Assembly (NCBI GenBank): GCA_965200615.1
Contig: OZ241377.1
Coordinates: 3,720,001-3,784,000, forward strand
From: Bin5 sp965200615
Lineage (GTDB): Bacteria > Chloroflexota > Anaerolineae > Caldilineales > Caldilineaceae
Length of the DNA: 64,000 nt
Direction of reading: 5' to 3'
Shown: piece by piece, positions 15,886-25,096 of the stretch
Position numbering within the stretch: position 1 is the first letter of the stretch
Layout: the number at the start of each line of letters is the position of its first letter
Program-made: the position numbers and the translations under genes
The notes under the pieces: generated by a model
Database searches by the model: none
What the model saw: only the letters and a program-made list of their open reading frames with translations
Told to the model about the DNA's origin: nothing

Positions 15886-16566
15886 TTACTCCTCCTCTCG
15901 ACCAGGCATTTCAGAGATTTCTGCCACCGCCTCCCGGAAACTGCGCACCAGCCTTTTCACTTTCTCGGGATCCCTTCGTCCCCGCCGCATCTCCACGCCG
16001 CTGCAAAGGTCGATTCCGTGCGGCCGTACCGACCGGACCGCGTCGGCGACGTTGTCCGGACCGATCCCGCCTGCCAGAAAAAGAGGAATGTCGATCTTCC
16101 TTTTGAGTGCAGCGACCGCGGCCCAGTCTCCGACCTTCCCTGTCCCCCCCAGCCGCTCAAAGCCCTCGCTCACGTCAACCGAATCGACCAGAAGGGCATC
16201 TGCGCCAGCCTCGGCGTACGCCTCAGGCGCGGCCTGCCCGTCCAGCAACGGCAGATGAACGGTCTTCCAAATCTCGCAAGGCAACAGTTCCTTCAACTCG
16301 GAAACCAGTGCCGGTCGTTCGTGGCAGTGGAGCTGCAATGCGTGAGGGCGCAGGGCTTTCGCTACTTTCTCTGCAAACACCGCGCTCGGATTACACAGCA
16401 AAATGACGTTTTTCACGACCGAAGCCTCTGCCACCTGTCCGGCCTGCTCCAAAGTCAGGCTACGTTCCGACCAATCCACGCCAACCAGCATACCGCAGAA
16501 GTCTGCCCCGCGCGCCAGTTGAGCATCCCCCGCGCTTGTCGTTCCGCATAGTTTGAGGACCGTCAT
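15886..16566 (-). CDS. trpF: Phosphoribosylanthranilate isomerase
   Basis: Converts N-(5'-phosphoribosyl)anthranilate to the ribulose form in tryptophan synthesis. The TIM-barrel begins with KLCGTTSAGDAQLA (catalytic Cys in the KxCG motif), has QLHCHE and ends with FLAGGIGPDNV and GIDLCSGVE, the phosphate-binding part and the Asp general acid. The ATG at 16566 follows GGAGCGAGAG; the longer frame starts with TTG and lacks a site. At 226 residues the length is normal. It stands apart from other trp genes, 113 bp after the GHMP-family gene on the same strand, and may be co-transcribed with it. Confidence 0.92.
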   Translation of the reverse strand: MTVLKLCGTTSAGDAQLARGADFCGMLVGVDWSERSLTLEQAGQVAEASVVKNVILLCNPSAVFAEKVAKALRPHALQLHCHERPALVSELKELLPCEIWKTVHLPLLDGQAAPEAYAEAGADALLVDSVDVSEGFERLGGTGKVGDWAAVAALKRKIDIPLFLAGGIGPDNVADAVRSVRPHGIDLCSGVEMRRGRRDPEKVKRLVRSFREAVAEISEMPGREEE

Positions 16567-16679
16567 CTCTCTCGCTCCGCCTTCCCAAGACTCCTCACGG
16601 ATTGTCTTCCTGTCCCATTCCAAAGCCGCATGCGCCCGTCATGCCGTTCTTGCCGCCCTGTGGTCTTCAAGCGTCTCCC

Positions 16680-17663
16680 TTATCCTCTCAGGATTTTGAA
16701 ACCAACATTGTTCGCTTTAGTCAAAATGACCTCGCCCCCGCCATTGGACGCCAACCAGCGTTCGGACTTGTCCCGCAGAGACGAAAGATCGTCTCCGAAG
16801 GCATAGAGTGTTGGGCCCCAGCTGCTCATGCCGACGCCCCAGCCTCCACCGGAACGCAGGAATTCGGCGCACTCCGCGATCAGAGGGCCCTGCGTCTCCG
16901 CTTCAAACACCTTGAACCCGTACCGCTGGTAGGCCTCCATCGCAGCCCCGAATGTCTGCAGATCCGCTTCCAGAACCGCTGGCAGCATCTGCGAAAGCAG
17001 AATCCGGCACATCTTCTCCACGTCGCCGGCCGGAACCGGACAGGCTTCCTCAAACAGGTCCCGCTCGCGGTGACCGCTTGCGCCTTCCCCCTGGGGAATG
17101 ACGATCAGAATGTCCCAAGCAGGAAACTCATAGCGTGCTAACAGAGGCGGCGGCGGCACTCCGACGGACGCCGATGAGGGCGAGTACCCGGACTTGCTTC
17201 CCTCTCCCCGCCGAAAGCGGTGCCCCCCATCCAATATGAATCCACCGCGCTCGATAGCCCCGATGCCGATACCGGAGGTCCCTCCCCGCCCGACCAGCCC
17301 TGCAATCTCCGCTGCGCCCAGACTCAGACCATGAAGCGCGCAGACAGCAATCCCTGCGCCCACAAGCGTTTGGGAGGCGCTGCCCAGGCCTGAGTGGGGC
17401 CGCGCCCTTTCCTTGATGGAAACCGAGGCGCCTGGAAAGCCATAGTGTCCGCAGACGGCGCGAGTCGCTGCCTGCAGGCGTTCTTCGAATCCTGGCTCCA
17501 TCGGGCAGAACGCCTCACAGTCCCGGCTGCGTTTGACAGAAATGACCGTCCTGGGTTGTTCGAGAGCCAGACCGATGCCGCCGTCGATTCTTCCCAAACC
17601 GCCGTGCAGGTCAAGCAGGCCGAAGTGGAGACGGGCTGGCGTCTGAATTACGATTTCTTGCAT
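16680..17663 (-). CDS. Beta-ribofuranosylaminobenzene 5'-phosphate synthase-like GHMP-family protein
   Basis: Resembles beta-RFAP synthase (MptG), which condenses 4-hydroxybenzoate or 4-aminobenzoate with PRPP in methanopterin synthesis. The N-terminal TPARLHFGLLDLHG, the ATP/PRPP loop PHSGLGSASQ (about residues 88-97), RGGTSGIGIGA and the C-terminal GWGVGMSSWGPT are characteristic; 327 residues is the normal length. It lies 12 bp after the FtsX permease gene, so the two are probably co-transcribed. Whether it makes a pterin precursor here or acts on another PRPP or phosphorylated substrate is unknown. Confidence 0.78.
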   Translation of the reverse strand: MQEIVIQTPARLHFGLLDLHGGLGRIDGGIGLALEQPRTVISVKRSRDCEAFCPMEPGFEERLQAATRAVCGHYGFPGASVSIKERARPHSGLGSASQTLVGAGIAVCALHGLSLGAAEIAGLVGRGGTSGIGIGAIERGGFILDGGHRFRRGEGSKSGYSPSSASVGVPPPPLLARYEFPAWDILIVIPQGEGASGHRERDLFEEACPVPAGDVEKMCRILLSQMLPAVLEADLQTFGAAMEAYQRYGFKVFEAETQGPLIAECAEFLRSGGGWGVGMSSWGPTLYAFGDDLSSLRDKSERWLASNGGGEVILTKANNVGFKILRG

Positions 17664-17675
17664 AGCGCAGGGTTT

Positions 17676-20645
17676 TCAGATCGTCTCACCCATTTTGATG
17701 GCCTGAGTAACTTGCGAACGCATCAGCGATATTGTCAGAAGAGCCGTTGAGCAGATGTAGAGAATCCCCAGTATCAGATAGACCTGGCAAACACGGGGCC
17801 AGGCGATCTGCGGAGCCAGAGGCAGAAGCGTGGGCATGGGGTCGATGCCGCTCTGCAGAAGGGGTATGAAAACGCCGCTGGTCCAGATTCCGATCCCCGT
17901 GCCAACTGTCAGTCCAAACAGGAGCAGGACGATCAGCTCCCATCCCATAAGCGAAATAACCTCTTGGGGCGTGAACCCGAGGGCGCGCAAAACCCCCGTC
18001 TCGATTGCCCGCTCACGAAACGACGACACGGTGAAAAGGGAAAAGCCCAGAATGGTCAGCAACGTGCAGGCAGCGAATCCGATTGAGAGCAGGCCAACGA
18101 CACCTTGAAATTCAGGCCGGCGGAGGGCCTGCAAAACCCAAGGACCCGGCGCTTCCCAACCCAGTATGCGAAACCCCTTTTCTCTCAGCTCCTGTTCGAT
18201 CAGCAGGTAATCCGGATCAGGTTCGGTCCTCAGCCAGACATCGAACGGAAACTGTCCTCCGGCGCTCTCGAATACGTAATCCAGGTTGCCCACAATGGCA
18301 GGCCCATGTTCAGGTTCCCAGGAAGGAAACCTGTCGAAGCTGCCGACGATCCGGAAGTCAATCGGCGCCTCCACCCACGTCAGCTCCTTCCGCTGCTCCG
18401 GGATCGACACAACGACTCGCAGATCGTCTCCCTCTTTAAGAACCATCCGGCGCAAAAAACTGTTTGGGACCAGAACGCCGTTTGGCGCCAATGCCAGGGC
18501 GTTCATCAGCGAACCCAGGCTGCTGCGCGCAAAATCAGTTCGCCAGAAGACGACTTCGGGAAAGTCAATCCGGTCAATCCCTATGAAATGGCCTTCCTGT
18601 CTCCACTGACCCACCTCGGCGAGCGCCTTGTATCTCCCAACTCTTGCAACAGCCTGCACACCAGGCGCGTCCCGGTGTTCAGCGACCGGCAGAAAGGACC
18701 ACGAAGTGTATCCTTCCGCGGATGTTGATTCCTGCTGAACGTTTTCTGAATCTGCATTCCCGGCGCCGCCTGCGGACGAGAACCCCAGGGGATCGATTTC
18801 AATGCTCTCTCCCACTTCCGTCAAACGCATATCGGCCCCGAAGCGGTAACGGACTTCTGCGGCAATCTGCCTGCTCATCGTCTGAGCCAGCGAAGCCGTG
18901 AACACCGCCAGGCTCAGCGTCAGAATGAGAAGCAGCAGCGGAATCCGGTAGCTGTCGGTTGAACGGGCCAGCCGGCGCACTGCCAGCAGCAGCCCCAGTC
19001 CCTCCAGCCGCCTGGAAAGCCAGGATGTTGTAAGCATGAGGGGCGTCAGGAAGCGCACACCCAGCAGCGCGAATCCAAGCAGCCAGAGAACCGGAGTGAT
19101 AAAGAGCAGAGGATCGAGCGCCGGTCCGATTGCCTCGGCGTCGTCCGTTCCCGGCGATACGAGACCGCCTTCGCTGCGGAGTCTGTACATTCCGTAGCCG
19201 GCAGCCAGAAAAATGAGCAGGTCGAGGCCCAGGCCGTGCCGCCATTTCCAGCGTCCGCGGGCACGCTCTCGCCGGTAGGAAGCCAGCGTGTGGCGGGTCG
19301 CGCCCAATGTGGGCGCCAGGATGAAGAGAAGCGCCAACCCGACAGTGACAATGGCGATGCGCTCGACCGACGGCGTGATCGTCATGGGTGATGTCGACGC
19401 TCCGCCGAATTCAAGAAACCCTTGCGTCCTGTCGATAACCTGGGCTACTCTGCTGCCAACCGGCACGCCGCCGGCCCAGGCGATACCGCCCATTGCCAGC
19501 CCCTCCAATACGACCATAACCGAGATCTGGCTTGCCGACGCGCCACGACTGCGCAAGAGTGAAATCTCCGCTCGCCGCCTCTCCACGTAGACCCCGGCCA
19601 CGAGCCAGAGATAGGCAGCGATCGAACCGAAAATCGGCAGCGCAATGACAAACAACGACTGCGTCATCGCCTGCGCGGCCCGCTGGTACCGTTGCAATCC
19701 GGAGCTGCTGGGCGCAACAAGCAGGGATGTGCCGGTCAGCAACGCGGCCGCCCCCTGGTCGACTCGCCGCAGCCTCTCCAGAAACGCGCTGGCCTCTCTG
19801 ACTTCGAACGATTCGTCATCAAGGACCATGTACCATGCTCCGACTGCAATCTCTCCTCTCAAGTAGGCGCCTATCTGCCTGGAGAAGGTCTCCTCCGACA
19901 CAAGCAGCTGGCTTCGGATGAGGGCGAAGGGGTTATAGAACCAGTACTCATCGTGCCGATCCGTCATCTGCCAGACGCCCACGACCAGGAATGGAATCTG
20001 GACTGGCGGATCTTCGGAGTCGGCGACCTCTTTCGAAAAGGCGACAAATGTCTCGCCGACCTGCCAGCCCATCTTTTCGGCCAGATTGATGTTTATGATG
20101 ACCTCAACCGGATCAGTGCGGCTCGAAAACAGACCCCCGCCTGCAGGAAACCGGCCTTCCAATATAGTTATCTTCTGTTCGAGGTCACTCTGAAACGCGA
20201 AACTCAGATCTGCAGTGGGAGAGTGCGCGATCGCTCTTGTCTCTGCGTCCTGGGGAAAGATGGAGAAGGGTACCGTCTGAAAAAACCGGACATCGACAGT
20301 TCGGGGCAGCCCCAAATTGCCTGCCGCCTGTTTAGTCAGAAAACTGTCGACCGACCGAACATCATCCCATTCGGCGTATCCATGTTTGGCGCCAAGAAAG
20401 TGAAACATGAATGCGAAGGGAGGGTAATTCTTGGTCTTTTCGTGTAACTCCTTGCGCAACAGGCGGACATACACGGCGTTGCTGTATGTGGGTATGCTGG
20501 TGGTGAAGGCGACGGCGGCCAGGAGCCCGATTGAGATTGCCGCCGCCAGCCAGGCTTCGGCTTTCAGCCGCTTGGCGGCCAGCAAAACGGGACTGAGCCC
20601 CGGGCCGATTCGCCTGGAGAACTGTGCCGACATTCGCCTCAACAT
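17676..20645 (-). CDS. FtsX/MacB-type ABC transporter permease (989 residues)
   Basis: Large membrane protein of the FtsX superfamily, used for lipoprotein, lipid or peptide export or for mechanotransmission. It has an N-terminal helix (residues about 30-50), a long extracytoplasmic domain (about 50-330), a first FtsX core (LPIFGSIAAYLWLVAGVYVERRRAEISLLRSRGAS; about 330-460), more helices, a second extracytoplasmic domain (about 600-840) and a second FtsX core (GFSLFTVSSFRERAIETGVLRALGFTP; about 860-985). Starts at 20645 or the ATG at 20633 are both possible. It is 21 bp after the sugar-type ATPase gene. No MacB/LolD-type ATPase is present in the window, so its partner is unknown. Confidence 0.88.
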   Translation of the reverse strand: MLRRMSAQFSRRIGPGLSPVLLAAKRLKAEAWLAAAISIGLLAAVAFTTSIPTYSNAVYVRLLRKELHEKTKNYPPFAFMFHFLGAKHGYAEWDDVRSVDSFLTKQAAGNLGLPRTVDVRFFQTVPFSIFPQDAETRAIAHSPTADLSFAFQSDLEQKITILEGRFPAGGGLFSSRTDPVEVIININLAEKMGWQVGETFVAFSKEVADSEDPPVQIPFLVVGVWQMTDRHDEYWFYNPFALIRSQLLVSEETFSRQIGAYLRGEIAVGAWYMVLDDESFEVREASAFLERLRRVDQGAAALLTGTSLLVAPSSSGLQRYQRAAQAMTQSLFVIALPIFGSIAAYLWLVAGVYVERRRAEISLLRSRGASASQISVMVVLEGLAMGGIAWAGGVPVGSRVAQVIDRTQGFLEFGGASTSPMTITPSVERIAIVTVGLALLFILAPTLGATRHTLASYRRERARGRWKWRHGLGLDLLIFLAAGYGMYRLRSEGGLVSPGTDDAEAIGPALDPLLFITPVLWLLGFALLGVRFLTPLMLTTSWLSRRLEGLGLLLAVRRLARSTDSYRIPLLLLILTLSLAVFTASLAQTMSRQIAAEVRYRFGADMRLTEVGESIEIDPLGFSSAGGAGNADSENVQQESTSAEGYTSWSFLPVAEHRDAPGVQAVARVGRYKALAEVGQWRQEGHFIGIDRIDFPEVVFWRTDFARSSLGSLMNALALAPNGVLVPNSFLRRMVLKEGDDLRVVVSIPEQRKELTWVEAPIDFRIVGSFDRFPSWEPEHGPAIVGNLDYVFESAGGQFPFDVWLRTEPDPDYLLIEQELREKGFRILGWEAPGPWVLQALRRPEFQGVVGLLSIGFAACTLLTILGFSLFTVSSFRERAIETGVLRALGFTPQEVISLMGWELIVLLLFGLTVGTGIGIWTSGVFIPLLQSGIDPMPTLLPLAPQIAWPRVCQVYLILGILYICSTALLTISLMRSQVTQAIKMGETI

Positions 20646-20666
20646 GGCCGCCTCGAAACTGACATC

Positions 20667-21416
20667 CTATGGCGAGCGTTTTCCCATAATCATGGCGACT
20701 ACTTCGGCCTCCGTCGCCTCATCTCTGGAACGGGTACCCAGAAGCTCGCCGTGAAACATGACTGAAATGAAATCGGCGATTTCGAAGACCTGTTGAATGT
20801 TGTGGCTAATGAGAATGATCGTCTTGCCCTGGGCCCGCAACGTGTCGATGAGCTGCAGGACTTCCTGGGTCTGCTCCACGCCCAGTGCAGCCGTCGGCTC
20901 GTCCATGATGATGATTTCGCCGCCGCGGATCAAGGCGCGACCGACCGCGACCGCCTGGCGCTGGCCGCCGGACAGGTTGCGTACCATTTCACGAACATTC
21001 GGAATGCGGGCGTGAATGTCGTCGAGTACCTGGTGCGCCTGCCGCAGCATGCCCTTGTGGTCCAGAAAGATCTGCCCCGGCCCGCGGGTCAACTCACTGC
21101 CCAGAAACATGTTCATCACCACGTCGCGGTTTTCAACAAGGGCCAGGTCCTGGTAGACGGCGGCGATGCCAAGTCCGAACGCGCCGGCGGGTCCCCCAAT
21201 GCGGGTCTCCCGGCCGCGCACGCGAAATCCCCCGCCGTTCGGTTGCAAGGCGCCGCTGATCAGTTTGATCAGAGTGGATTTGCCGGCGCCGTTGTCGCCG
21301 ACCAGAGCGTTTACGCGCCCTGCATATACCTTCCAACTGACCGTTCGAACTGCATGCACTGCGCCGAACGATTTGTCCAGATCGATCGTCTCCAGAATTA
21401 CTTCGTCGCTCGCCAT
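20667..21416 (-). CDS. Sugar-type ABC transporter ATP-binding protein, single domain
   Basis: ATPase of a CUT2-like (ribose/fructose) importer. Walker A is GDNGAGKST, signature LSGGQRQAVAVGRAL, Walker B IIIMDEPTAALG, switch LISHNIQQ. Most CUT2 ATPases are two fused cassettes of about 500 residues; this one is a single 249-residue cassette like FrcA. It is 34 bp downstream of the second permease gene and 21 bp upstream of the FtsX permease gene, all on the minus strand. Confidence 0.92.
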   Translation of the reverse strand: MASDEVILETIDLDKSFGAVHAVRTVSWKVYAGRVNALVGDNGAGKSTLIKLISGALQPNGGGFRVRGRETRIGGPAGAFGLGIAAVYQDLALVENRDVVMNMFLGSELTRGPGQIFLDHKGMLRQAHQVLDDIHARIPNVREMVRNLSGGQRQAVAVGRALIRGGEIIIMDEPTAALGVEQTQEVLQLIDTLRAQGKTIILISHNIQQVFEIADFISVMFHGELLGTRSRDEATEAEVVAMIMGKRSP

Positions 21417-21450
21417 GCGCTACTCCGCATTCGATGCCGCCAACCGGGAT

Positions 21451-22446
21451 TCAGGTCATGCGCGCCCGCAGCACGCTGAGGATAACGGCCAGGACCAGCG
21501 CAAAACCGCGGACAATCAGAATGATTCCGGTAGGCACATTCATCAGCTGCAGACCGTTGCCCAGAATCGTCAGAAACAGGACGGCGACAAGGTTTCTTTC
21601 AATGCGCCCGACACCGCCAAAAAGGCTGAAGCCGCCCAGCAGCACGGCGGTGAGAGCCGTGACGAAGTCCACGCTGCCTGCAATGGCCAACCCAAACATG
21701 GCTGACTGCTTCGCTCGAGCCGTTACGAGGACGGCAGTCAGCGCCGCGGTGAGGGCCGAAATCACAAGGGCAATTCGGATCACCCTGTCAACCGGAACAC
21801 CGCTCAGGAGCGAGGCTCGATAGTCGGCCCCGGTGGCGTAGATGTGAGCGCCCAACTTCGTCTGCGTCAACAGGACATAGCCGACAATATAGCAGAAAAA
21901 CATGATCCAGACTGAGGAGGGGATACCAAACACACGAATGAAAACCGCTTCCTGCAGCCCCTCGCGGGCGATCGTTATCGTCTGGCCCCCGCTGAGAAAC
22001 AGCGCGATCGCCAGCATCACTCCTTGCGTGGCCAGGGTTGCCACGAAGGCTACGATTTTCCCATTGACAACGATTACTCCGTTGAAGAGCCCTGCGGCGA
22101 TGCCGGCCAGGAGCGCGAAAATCACAGTCAAGGGGAGCGAAAAGCCCACTTCCTCGAACAGGAGAGCCGTCGTTACCGTGGCGACCGCCAGTACACCTTG
22201 CGTCGACGTATCGATCTGCCCAGCCAGGATCGCCACCGTGTAGCCCGCCGTAACAATGCCGGCCAGCGAGGCGCTGATCAGAATGTTGACAAGGTTGCGG
22301 GGGGTGAAGAAGTAGGGCGCAAGAAAGACGAAAACGATGAACAGGAGGACCGTTACGACATAGATGCCGTTGTCCATCAGGAACAGGAGCCGCTCCCGCC
22401 TCCGTCCCGTTATCGCCAGTTCGCCTTGGGTGAGTCGACCTAACAC
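21451..22446 (-). CDS. Sugar ABC transporter permease (RbsC/FrcC-like) 2
   Basis: A 331-residue permease with about nine helices. The conserved segments TAGYTVAILAGQIDTSTQGVLA (here split by the first loop), NGVIVVNGKIVAFVATLATQGV and the ATGADYRASLLSGV cytoplasmic loop are typical of the RbsC family. The GTG at 22446 starts 11 nt after the stop of the first permease. It probably forms a heterodimer with that first permease, since both are RbsC-type but clearly different in sequence. Confidence 0.92.
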   Translation of the reverse strand: MLGRLTQGELAITGRRRERLLFLMDNGIYVVTVLLFIVFVFLAPYFFTPRNLVNILISASLAGIVTAGYTVAILAGQIDTSTQGVLAVATVTTALLFEEVGFSLPLTVIFALLAGIAAGLFNGVIVVNGKIVAFVATLATQGVMLAIALFLSGGQTITIAREGLQEAVFIRVFGIPSSVWIMFFCYIVGYVLLTQTKLGAHIYATGADYRASLLSGVPVDRVIRIALVISALTAALTAVLVTARAKQSAMFGLAIAGSVDFVTALTAVLLGGFSLFGGVGRIERNLVAVLFLTILGNGLQLMNVPTGIILIVRGFALVLAVILSVLRARMT

Positions 22447-22457
22447 GTGACCGTTCC

Positions 22458-23474
22458 CTATCGCGTTGCCAGCTGCTGGCGGATGCTGTCCAGCAGTATG
22501 GCGAAAACAAAGGCAGACCCGAATATCAGCTGCCGCACCGGAGCCGCAACGTTGAGGATGCCCAAGCCTATCGTCAACGTAGACAGGAACAGGAGACCGA
22601 TCAGCGTACGCTCAATTTTGCCGCTGCCCCCGGACAGCGCCACCCCGGCGAACAGCGCCGCCGTCAGCGACTGTCCCAGTCCCTCAACGCCTGGCTGCGC
22701 GGCCAGCTGGCGGCCCGCAATGAGAATCCCGGCCATGCCGGTGATGACAGCATTCGTAACCAACACAATCCGCGCAATCCGGATGGCATTGATGCCGTTG
22801 AGAGCCGCCGCCGCCGGATTCCCGCCCATGGCATAGATGTGCGCGCCGAACCGGGTCTGGTTCAATACGACCCACCCGATTGCGTAGGCGACGAACATCA
22901 ATGGAATGACAAAGGGGACGCCAATGATTTCGAAGTTGGCGATGTCGCGCAGCGGCGGGCGAACCAACCGGATCATACCCGGCTGTTTGGTCAGGTTAAT
23001 GATGAGAAAGCCGATTCCACCGCAGACGACCCCAACGGCCAGTGTGGAGACAAAAGAGGGAATGCCCTGCTTGATGAGGTAGCTGCTCAGCAGGCCGACT
23101 GCAATCGTGAGAACCACGGTGAGGGCCAGCGCAACACCGAGCGGCCACTCCAGCAGCTGGAAAACGGCCGCAAACATCAGGGAGGCCATGCCTCCGACCT
23201 GCGCTGTGGACAGGTCGATCTGTCCGGAGATCAGTGTAATCGTGTACGAAGCCAGCACGATTCCCGCCGGCCCGCTCAGCCGCAGGATCGCCTCCAGCGT
23301 TCTCGACCTGATGAAAAGATCGGGGGCCGCCGCGGCAAACAGAATCAGCTCCAATACGAAGGCAATGAACAGTCCATTATCCAACAGAAACTGGATAATC
23401 CGTTTGCGGCGGCTCCTGCCGTCGCCGCCGGCGATTTGCGAATCAGCCCGCTGTGCCGGACTTCCCGAAGCCAT
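22458..23474 (-). CDS. Sugar ABC transporter permease (RbsC/FrcC-like) 1
   Basis: A 338-residue RbsC-type permease. A basic, hydrophilic N-terminus (about 28 residues with GGDGRSRRKR) precedes the first helix. Family landmarks are SYTITLISGQIDLSTAQVGG, SYLIKQGIPSFVSTLAVGV, the IYAMGGNPAAAALNGI loop and LFAGVALSGGSGKIERT near the C-terminus. ATG at 23474. It follows the receptor gene after a 106-bp gap that contains the hairpin at 23526-23554. Confidence 0.93.
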   Translation of the reverse strand: MASGSPAQRADSQIAGGDGRSRRKRIIQFLLDNGLFIAFVLELILFAAAAPDLFIRSRTLEAILRLSGPAGIVLASYTITLISGQIDLSTAQVGGMASLMFAAVFQLLEWPLGVALALTVVLTIAVGLLSSYLIKQGIPSFVSTLAVGVVCGGIGFLIINLTKQPGMIRLVRPPLRDIANFEIIGVPFVIPLMFVAYAIGWVVLNQTRFGAHIYAMGGNPAAAALNGINAIRIARIVLVTNAVITGMAGILIAGRQLAAQPGVEGLGQSLTAALFAGVALSGGSGKIERTLIGLLFLSTLTIGLGILNVAAPVRQLIFGSAFVFAILLDSIRQQLATR

Positions 23475-23525
23475 GCCCTTCCGCTACTCCTTGCGCCGAA
23501 AAATGGAGTTCGGTTCAAATATAGA

Positions 23526-23554
23526 GAGGGTGAGGCCGAATCAGCCCCACCCTC
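23526..23554 (-). promoter_or_regulatory. Hairpin between sugar receptor and permease genes
   Basis: In the minus-strand transcript GAGGGTGGGGC pairs with GCCTCACCCTC (11 bp with one G-U) around a 7-nt loop, starting 26 nt after the receptor stop. No U-tract follows. It occupies the same position as the hairpins in the peptide and branched-chain operons and probably stabilises the receptor mRNA or reduces read-through. Confidence 0.6.
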
Positions 23555-23580
23555 GAATTCCTGTCCGGTCAGCGCCGGTC

Positions 23581-24684
23581 CTACTCGGACTCGTACAGCT
23601 CTGCGTAACGCTGATCGACCGTTTCCTGGGTGATCGCCTTGCGTACCTGGTAGGTCTCGAAGGGCAGGCCTTCCAGTGTCGCCAGCGCCACTTCGACCCA
23701 GCCCCAACCCTCACAGTAGGGCTGGAACTCGATGAAGCCGTAATAGCCCATCGGCCGTGTCTTCAGGAACTTGGCCGGCGGTTCATCGCCGCCCAGCGTA
23801 ACGAGCATGACGTCCGCCTCGTTACCGGCTTCGGCTACAGCATTATACGGACCGATGCCGAGGCCGTCCCAGCAGGGTATCATCGCGAATACGCCGTCAG
23901 GATTGGCAGTCATGGCATCGTTCACCATGTCTTCAGCCGAGCGGCCCGTGGTCAGGTCGGCCATCAGGACATGGTCGTCATCCAGATCCATCGCTTCCTT
24001 GAAGGTGGACGCAGCCGAACCGGTGCGCGTAACGCAGGCAGGGATGCCGCCGTGGGTCAGCTCGATGAAGAACAGCTCGCGGCCGGCCCAATCCTCCTGC
24101 TGGCGTTTCCTTACGCCCTCGACCAGCAACTCGGCGCCCCTCATGCCGGCGATCCCGTCGGGGATACCGTAAACGATAGGCGTATATTCGCTGGGGCCGT
24201 TGTCGATTCCAATGAACTGAATGCCTTCGTCGAGTGCGCGCAGCGCAAGGCCTTCATATACGTTAGGGCCGTGTGCGCCTACGATGCTCAGGTCGTTCAG
24301 CAGCAGCGTCTCCAGCAGGTCCGGCTCAGTCGAATAGTCGCCGGCCGCGTCCGACTCGAAGAACTCTACGCCGTAGAACTCGGCAGCTGTCTTCATCGCG
24401 CCCGACCACTCACCGAAGAATGGATGCGCCAGGTTGGGATTGATGAATCCCAGTCGCCAGGGCTGGGAGAATTCGGTAGGCAATGTTGCCAAGGGCTTAC
24501 ACTGGTGCGGGGCAGTCATTTCCTCAATTGCCGACGCTTCATGGAACGTGACGGCCCTGGGCGTCGCCGTGACGTCCACGACTCGCGTCACCTCAACTTC
24601 AACGGTCTGGGTTTCGCACGCCGTCAGAACGATCACGGCAAGCGCCAAAACCAAGGCCGCCCACAGATACCTCTTGCTTTTCAT
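23581..24684 (-). CDS. Sugar-type ABC transporter substrate-binding lipoprotein
   Basis: Extracytoplasmic receptor of the CUT2-like importer, periplasmic-binding-protein fold (Peripla_BP_4-like). The ATG at 24684 follows AAAGGAGAGG and gives a lipoprotein signal (MKSKRYLWAALVLALAVIVL, lipobox LTAC, Cys23). The extended frame from 24726 would spoil this. The core begins WRLGFINPNLAHPFFGEWSGA and includes FIGIDNGPSEY and FAMIPCWDGLGIGPYNAV. It has 367 residues. Substrate unknown: the Trp/Asp/Asn-rich pocket segments suit a sugar or polyol but an autoinducer or nucleoside is possible. Confidence 0.92.
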   Translation of the reverse strand: MKSKRYLWAALVLALAVIVLTACETQTVEVEVTRVVDVTATPRAVTFHEASAIEEMTAPHQCKPLATLPTEFSQPWRLGFINPNLAHPFFGEWSGAMKTAAEFYGVEFFESDAAGDYSTEPDLLETLLLNDLSIVGAHGPNVYEGLALRALDEGIQFIGIDNGPSEYTPIVYGIPDGIAGMRGAELLVEGVRKRQQEDWAGRELFFIELTHGGIPACVTRTGSAASTFKEAMDLDDDHVLMADLTTGRSAEDMVNDAMTANPDGVFAMIPCWDGLGIGPYNAVAEAGNEADVMLVTLGGDEPPAKFLKTRPMGYYGFIEFQPYCEGWGWVEVALATLEGLPFETYQVRKAITQETVDQRYAELYESE

Positions 24685-24712
24685 CGTACCTCTCCTTTGT
24701 CCTGGTTGATGG

Positions 24713-24784
24713 AAAATAAGAGCCACTAAGTCTTGTCAAATAATCGACAGCTTCTCAAGTGTCCTGTAGCGGGCTGTAAACGTT
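24713..24784 (-). promoter_or_regulatory. Candidate promoter and LacI/CRE-like half operator of the sugar operon
   Basis: Minus strand TTGACA (24739-24734) and TATTTT (24718-24713) have a short 15-nt spacer; a start near 24706 would leave a leader of about 22 nt. Upstream, TGTAAACGTT (24775-24784) matches the left and central part of the LacI-family/CRE consensus TGWAANCGNTNWCA but not its last two bases. The rest of the 412-base gap up to rsmE at 25097 holds only a weak 5-bp stem (24938-24951) and no gene I can support. Confidence 0.35.
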
Positions 24785-25096
24785 CTTGCCAGCGCGGTGA
24801 GAGCAGTTCAACAGCCAACATTTGCGCTCTGAGGTCAGGTGTCCTCTGGCTACAGGGCCTTTGCGTCATGGTGGCGTGTTCGGTAAAGCTTTCCGAATAG
24901 CCAAGGTCGTGCGCGCGTCACCGGCCCAATCTTTCAACTGAGAGAACTCAGATTTTCGATTCGGATTGATTCGGCATCTGACCTGGCTGGCAATCTGTTT
25001 GGACGGGGCAAGTGTACGATGAAAGCAACGGGCCTGTCAAGAACCTGATTCCGGTCGTGCCAGTCGTACCTTTGGGCTGTTCAGGGAGGCAGAGAA

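Noticed and set aside
23107..24729. 540-codon open frame on the plus strand
   Set aside because: Antisense to the sugar receptor and first permease; no motifs.
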